Assembly (NCBI RefSeq): GCF_025770765.1
Contig: NZ_JANZKY010000010.1
Span: forward strand, 62,001-126,000
Length of the DNA: 64,000 bases
Reading direction: 5' to 3'
From: Propionivibrio soli
GTDB lineage: Bacteria > Pseudomonadota > Gammaproteobacteria > Burkholderiales > Rhodocyclaceae
The notes beneath the pieces were generated by a model that had not been told where the DNA came from, did not search any database, and was given only the letters and a program-made list of their open reading frames with translations. Position 1 is the first letter of the stretch. The number at the start of each line of letters is the position of its first letter. This document shows positions 60,666 through 64,000 of the stretch, one piece after another. The position numbers and the translations under genes are program-made.

Positions 60666-61232
60666 ATGACTACCCCGACCACCCAGGTCGTCAAGGCCCC
60701 TTCCGGGGCTGGCCATCCGGCCGGCGCCGGAACGGTGGAAGACCAGCAGCAGTTCCTGACTTTCCATCTCGGCGAGGAGATGTTCGCCATCGGCATCCTG
60801 TCAATCCGCGAGATCATCGAGTATGGTCAATTGACGCAGGTGCCGATGGTGCCGCCATTCATTCGCGGCGTCATCAACCTGCGCGGCTCCGTCGTGCCGG
60901 TCGTCGATCTCGCTGTCCGCTTCGGTCGGGCCGCCTGCCCGGTGACCAAACGCACATGCATCGTGATCATCGAGACCGCTCATGAAGAGAGCCAGCCCAG
61001 CCAACAAATGGGCATCGTCGTCGACGCGGTATCCGAAGTGCTTGAGATTCCGGCGGCCAATATCGAGCCGCCGCCGGAATTCGGCGCGCGCATTCGTATC
61101 GACTTCATCAGTGGTATGGGGAAGGTCAATGGCAAGTTCGTCGTATTGCTCGACGTAAGCCGGATACTCTCCATGGACGAGGTCGCCGTCGTCGCCTCGC
61201 TGAATCGGCTGGAAAGTCCCGCGGTAGCGTAA
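60666..61232 (+). CDS. cheW: Chemotaxis coupling protein CheW
   Basis: Adaptor of 188 residues joining receptors to CheA. After an N-terminal tail of about 25 residues (rich in Ala, Gly and Pro) the CheW fold starts with QQFLTFHLGEEMFAIGIL and has REIIEYGQLTQVP and PFIRGVINLRGSVVPVVDL. The tail is longer than in E. coli CheW. It lies 18 bases after the large receptor gene in the same operon. Confidence 0.94.
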   Translation: MTTPTTQVVKAPSGAGHPAGAGTVEDQQQFLTFHLGEEMFAIGILSIREIIEYGQLTQVPMVPPFIRGVINLRGSVVPVVDLAVRFGRAACPVTKRTCIVIIETAHEESQPSQQMGIVVDAVSEVLEIPAANIEPPPEFGARIRIDFISGMGKVNGKFVVLLDVSRILSMDEVAVVASLNRLESPAVA

Positions 61233-61397
61233 CGATGCGGCGAGGAAGGCAACCATCGACGGCGGCTGGCGGCGCAACGCCTAGCCAGCTCGACCGGAGT
61301 TCGGTCGCCTCTCCGCGCCGGAAGCGCACCGTGGCGTACCGTCGGCAACGAGCCCCCGGCCCGTGCGCGCGACGGCGCCGTCTGTCGGTCTGAGCCC

Positions 61398-62234
61398 ATG
61401 CCGGCATCGCAAGCCGAACCGGTCGCGGAAGCGTGTCCGCTCACGGATACGGAATACGCGCAATTCCGCAAACTGATCTTCGATATCGCCGGGATTAGCC
61501 TTACGGATGCGAAGAAAGCGCTCGTTGTTGGCCGTCTGGTCAAACGCTTGCGGCATTTCGGCTTCACTTCCTTCGGCGAATACTTCCGTTACATCACGAG
61601 CGGCTCCGATCCGGCGGAACGCCAGATGATGGTCGATCTCCTGACGACGAACGAGACGTACTTTTTTCGTGAACCGAAGCACTTCGATTTCGTACGCGAG
61701 ATCGCTGCGCAACACCGACGAGGCGCGTTCCGCGTATGGAGTGCCGCCTCATCGAGCGGCGAGGAAGCGTACTCTGTCGCGATGGTTCTCGCGGATACGC
61801 TCGGCGATGCCGCTTGGGAAGTCGTCGGTACGGATATCAGCACGCGCGTTCTCGAACGCGCCAGCCGGGGTTTGTATCCACTTGAACGAACCGGCGGAAT
61901 TCCACCTCAGTATCTCAAGACCTACTGCCTCAAGGGGGTCGGGGAATACGCGGGAACTCTTCTCATCACACGGGAACTGCGTGAGCATGTGCAGTTCCGA
62001 CACAGCAACCTGCTTTCGCCGCGCACGGACATCGGGTGTTTCGACATCATCTTTTTACGTAATGTGATGATCTATTTCGACGCGCCGACGAAACGCAAGG
62101 TTGTGGCCAATCTTTTGCCGTTCCTGAAGAGCACGGGGTATCTGATCATCGGTCATTCGGAGTCCTTGAACGGGGTCACAACCGACCTTGCGCTGGCCCG
62201 CCCGACCATCTTTCAACGCATCGGCACACGCTAG
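61398..62234 (+). CDS. cheR: Chemotaxis protein methyltransferase CheR
   Basis: SAM-dependent methyltransferase of 278 residues that methylates receptor glutamates. It has an N-terminal helical domain, LTTNETYFFREP, the SAM-binding WSAASSSGEEAYS and VVGTDIS, and LRNVMIYFD in place of the usual CRNVxIYFD. The 165 bases before it hold no recognisable gene. Absence of a beta-subdomain anomaly could not be judged by eye. Confidence 0.94.
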   Translation: MPASQAEPVAEACPLTDTEYAQFRKLIFDIAGISLTDAKKALVVGRLVKRLRHFGFTSFGEYFRYITSGSDPAERQMMVDLLTTNETYFFREPKHFDFVREIAAQHRRGAFRVWSAASSSGEEAYSVAMVLADTLGDAAWEVVGTDISTRVLERASRGLYPLERTGGIPPQYLKTYCLKGVGEYAGTLLITRELREHVQFRHSNLLSPRTDIGCFDIIFLRNVMIYFDAPTKRKVVANLLPFLKSTGYLIIGHSESLNGVTTDLALARPTIFQRIGTR

Positions 62235-62261
62235 GCGCCGCCACTCCACACGAGGAGCCTC

Positions 62262-63353
62262 ATGGGACAAAAGATCAAGGTAATGATCGTCGATGACTCC
62301 GCGTTGGTGCGCCAAATCGTTACGCAGGCAATCTCGCGCGAGCCGTCGATCGAAGTCATCGCAACGGCGCGTGATCCGCTTTACGCCATCGACAAGATGA
62401 AGACGGAGTGGCCCGACGTCATCGTGCTCGACATAGAAATGCCGCGCATGGACGGGCTGACGTTCCTGAAGAAGATCATGGCGGAACGGCCAACGCCGGT
62501 GATCATCTGCTCATCCTTGGCTGAAAAAGGTGCACAGGTGACGATGGAGGCGCTGAGCGCGGGCGCGATCACCGTCATCACAAAGCCGAAGTTCGATCTG
62601 AAAGCCTTCCTCGAGGACTCGGCCAATGACATCGTCGGCAGCATCAAAGCCGCGGCGCGGGCCAACCTCGGTGCCTTGAAGCGGCGCGCCACGCTGCCGC
62701 CAGCCGTCATTCCGGATCGGCCCAAGAACTCGGCCGATGTGATGCTGCCAAGCACGCATGGCGGCGCCCGCATGTACGGCACTACCGACAAGCTCGTCGC
62801 GATCGGTACCTCGACGGGCGGGACTCAGGCGCTCGAGGCGGTGTTGACCCGGCTGCCGCGCACGAGCCCCGGCATTGTGGTCGTACAGCACATGCCGGAA
62901 CGGTTTACCGCGATGTTCGCGGCTCGCCTCAACGGCCTGAGCCAGATCGAGATCCGGGAAGGCCGCGACGGTGACCGCGTACGCGGCGGCCTGGCGCTGA
63001 TCGCTCCCGGCGGGCGGCACATGCTGGTCAAGCGCTCCGGGGCGCAGTACTACGTCGAAGTGAAAGACGGCCCCCTTGTGAATCGTCACAAACCGTCGGT
63101 CGACGTTCTTTTCCGTTCGGTAGCGCAGGCGGCGGGCAAGAATGCCCTCGGCGTCATCATGACAGGCATGGGCGACGACGGCGCACGCGGGCTGAAAGAG
63201 ATGCGCGATGCAGGAGCACCGACGATCGCCGAGGACGAGTCGACATGTGTGGTATTCGGCATGCCCAAGGAAGCCATCCGGCTCGGCGGCGCCGCCCGCG
63301 TTATGCCGCTCGATGCGATCCCCGACGAAATCGTCGGCCACGGGCAAGCGTAA
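62262..63353 (+). CDS. cheB: Chemotaxis response regulator/protein-glutamate methylesterase CheB
   Basis: Protein of 363 residues. The receiver domain has D11-D12 and phosphorylation site D57 ([10 protein letters not shown]). After a linker of about 45 residues comes the methylesterase domain with catalytic Ser184 (GTSTGG), His210 (VQHMPERF) and the aspartate in MTGMGDDG. It also deamidates receptor glutamines in some species. It ends the operon; no cheD or cheZ gene is present. Confidence 0.95.
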   Translation: MGQKIKVMIVDDSALVRQIVTQAISREPSIEVIATARDPLYAIDKMKTEWPDVIVLDIEMPRMDGLTFLKKIMAERPTPVIICSSLAEKGAQVTMEALSAGAITVITKPKFDLKAFLEDSANDIVGSIKAAARANLGALKRRATLPPAVIPDRPKNSADVMLPSTHGGARMYGTTDKLVAIGTSTGGTQALEAVLTRLPRTSPGIVVVQHMPERFTAMFAARLNGLSQIEIREGRDGDRVRGGLALIAPGGRHMLVKRSGAQYYVEVKDGPLVNRHKPSVDVLFRSVAQAAGKNALGVIMTGMGDDGARGLKEMRDAGAPTIAEDESTCVVFGMPKEAIRLGGAARVMPLDAIPDEIVGHGQA

Positions 63354-63424
63354 CCAGATGATCCTGAGCTACCCAAACACCTCAGGCAGCGTCCGCTTTC
63401 ACTCGTAGCCGGCTTCAAGTCCGC

Positions 63425-64000
63425 TCAATGCGCGGCGCCTTCGAGGTAGGCAGCGCGCACTTCTGAGCTTGCAAGGAGCTCGCGCCCGGTCCCGCTGAGC
63501 ACGATGCGTCCGTGCTGCAATACGTAACCGCGATGCGCCACGCGCAAGGCGTGGTGGGCGTTCTGTTCGACGAGCAGCACGGTCATTCCGTGGTCGCGAT
63601 TCAGGCTACGGATCGTCTGGAAAATCTTCTTGATATACAGAGGAGCCAGCCCGAGCGAGGGCTCATCCAGGAGCAGCAGCCGCGGTCTCGCCATCAGCGC
63701 GCGGGCGATCGCCAGCATCTGCTGTTCGCCTCCCGAGAGCGTACCGGCGCGCTGACCACGCCGTTCCTCCAGAATGGGAAACAAGGCATACACGCGACGC
63801 AAGTCCACGTCGAAATTCGTGGGATCGGCGAGCACAGCGCCCATCTGGAGGTTCTCGAACACGCTCATGCGCGGAAAGATCCGACGCCCTTCCGGCACCA
63901 GCGCGATGCCGCGGCGGGAGATCTCGTGCGTCGGCAAACCGGTGATGTCTTCGCCGTCGAAGACGATACGCCCCGCCGAAGCGCGGGGCTTGCCGAACAG
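63425..64000 (-). CDS. livF: Branched-chain amino-acid ABC transporter ATPase LivF, partial
   Basis: The 5' end lies beyond the right edge, so 192 codons are visible. The signature is LSGGEQQM, Walker B is LLLLDEPSLGLAP, and the switch histidine is replaced in context by VEQNAHHAL, the normal LivF sequence. The Q-loop region GIALVPEGRRIFPRMSVFEN is typical of LivF as opposed to LivG. It belongs to a Liv-type importer whose other genes should follow to the right. It is convergent with cheB; between them a weak hairpin CCTGAG/CTCAGG (63363-63386) lacks a T-run. Confidence 0.92.
   Translation of the reverse strand: MFGKPRASAGRIVFDGEDITGLPTHEISRRGIALVPEGRRIFPRMSVFENLQMGAVLADPTNFDVDLRRVYALFPILEERRGQRAGTLSGGEQQMLAIARALMARPRLLLLDEPSLGLAPLYIKKIFQTIRSLNRDHGMTVLLVEQNAHHALRVAHRGYVLQHGRIVLSGTGRELLASSEVRAAYLEGAAH

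Overview
The window is about 64 kb of high-GC chromosomal DNA from a betaproteobacterium. Evidence: the gyrA-pheA-hisC-tyrA-aroA/cmk-rpsA-ihfB-lapA-lapB-heptose gene order, the queA-tgt-yajC-secDF operon, ompA next to ubiG, purB next to a GST gene, and a tripartite tricarboxylate transporter with a Bug-type receptor. A member of the Rhodocyclales or a close relative fits best, but the genus cannot be named from the sequence. No insertion sequence, prophage, integrase or CRISPR array is visible. All protein assignments come from motif and family recognition by eye; no database search was run.

Region 1 (1-12.5 kb) is an accessory sugar and sulfate-ester locus. It holds the end of a sugar ABC permease and a ROK regulator. 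Then, downstream of two abutting 15-bp dyads, comes a plus-strand run: ABC ATPase, permease, permease, ABC ATPase, binding protein, YidJ-type sulfatase, radical-SAM sulfatase maturase, exported GalM, GalT, GalK. The sulfatase has no signal peptide, so the picture is import of a sulfated (probably galactose-containing) compound, desulfation in the cytoplasm, and entry into the Leloir pathway. The two ATPases carry complementary defects (signature motif in one, switch histidine in the other), which predicts an asymmetric importer.

Region 2 (12.6-16 kb) has a chemoreceptor, a protein made of two winged-helix-like repeats with its own terminator, and a small hypothetical protein.

Region 3 (16-31 kb, minus strand) is a long housekeeping block: gyrA, aromatic and histidine biosynthesis (pheA, hisC, tyrA, a fused aroA-cmk), rpsA, ihfB, lapA, lapB, the ADP-heptose genes, cysM and a PolB-like exonuclease.

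Region 4 (31-45 kb) carries mtaD, an OmpA-family protein, ubiG, a polar amino-acid ABC transporter with a MarC protein, an EamA exporter, tRNA-Leu(CAA), and queA-tgt-yajC-secD-secF.

Region 5 (45-52.5 kb) holds a b-type cytochrome, a tctCBA uptake operon, cytochrome c', a DUF2322-like protein, purB and a GST.

Region 6 (53-63.4 kb) is a chemosensory operon: receptor, CheY, STAS protein, CheA, large receptor, CheW, CheR, CheB. CheA contains a tandem motif resembling the c-di-GMP-binding MshEN domain, and the large receptor has a duplicated 222-residue PAS unit with a conserved four-cysteine pattern. A partial livF gene closes the window.
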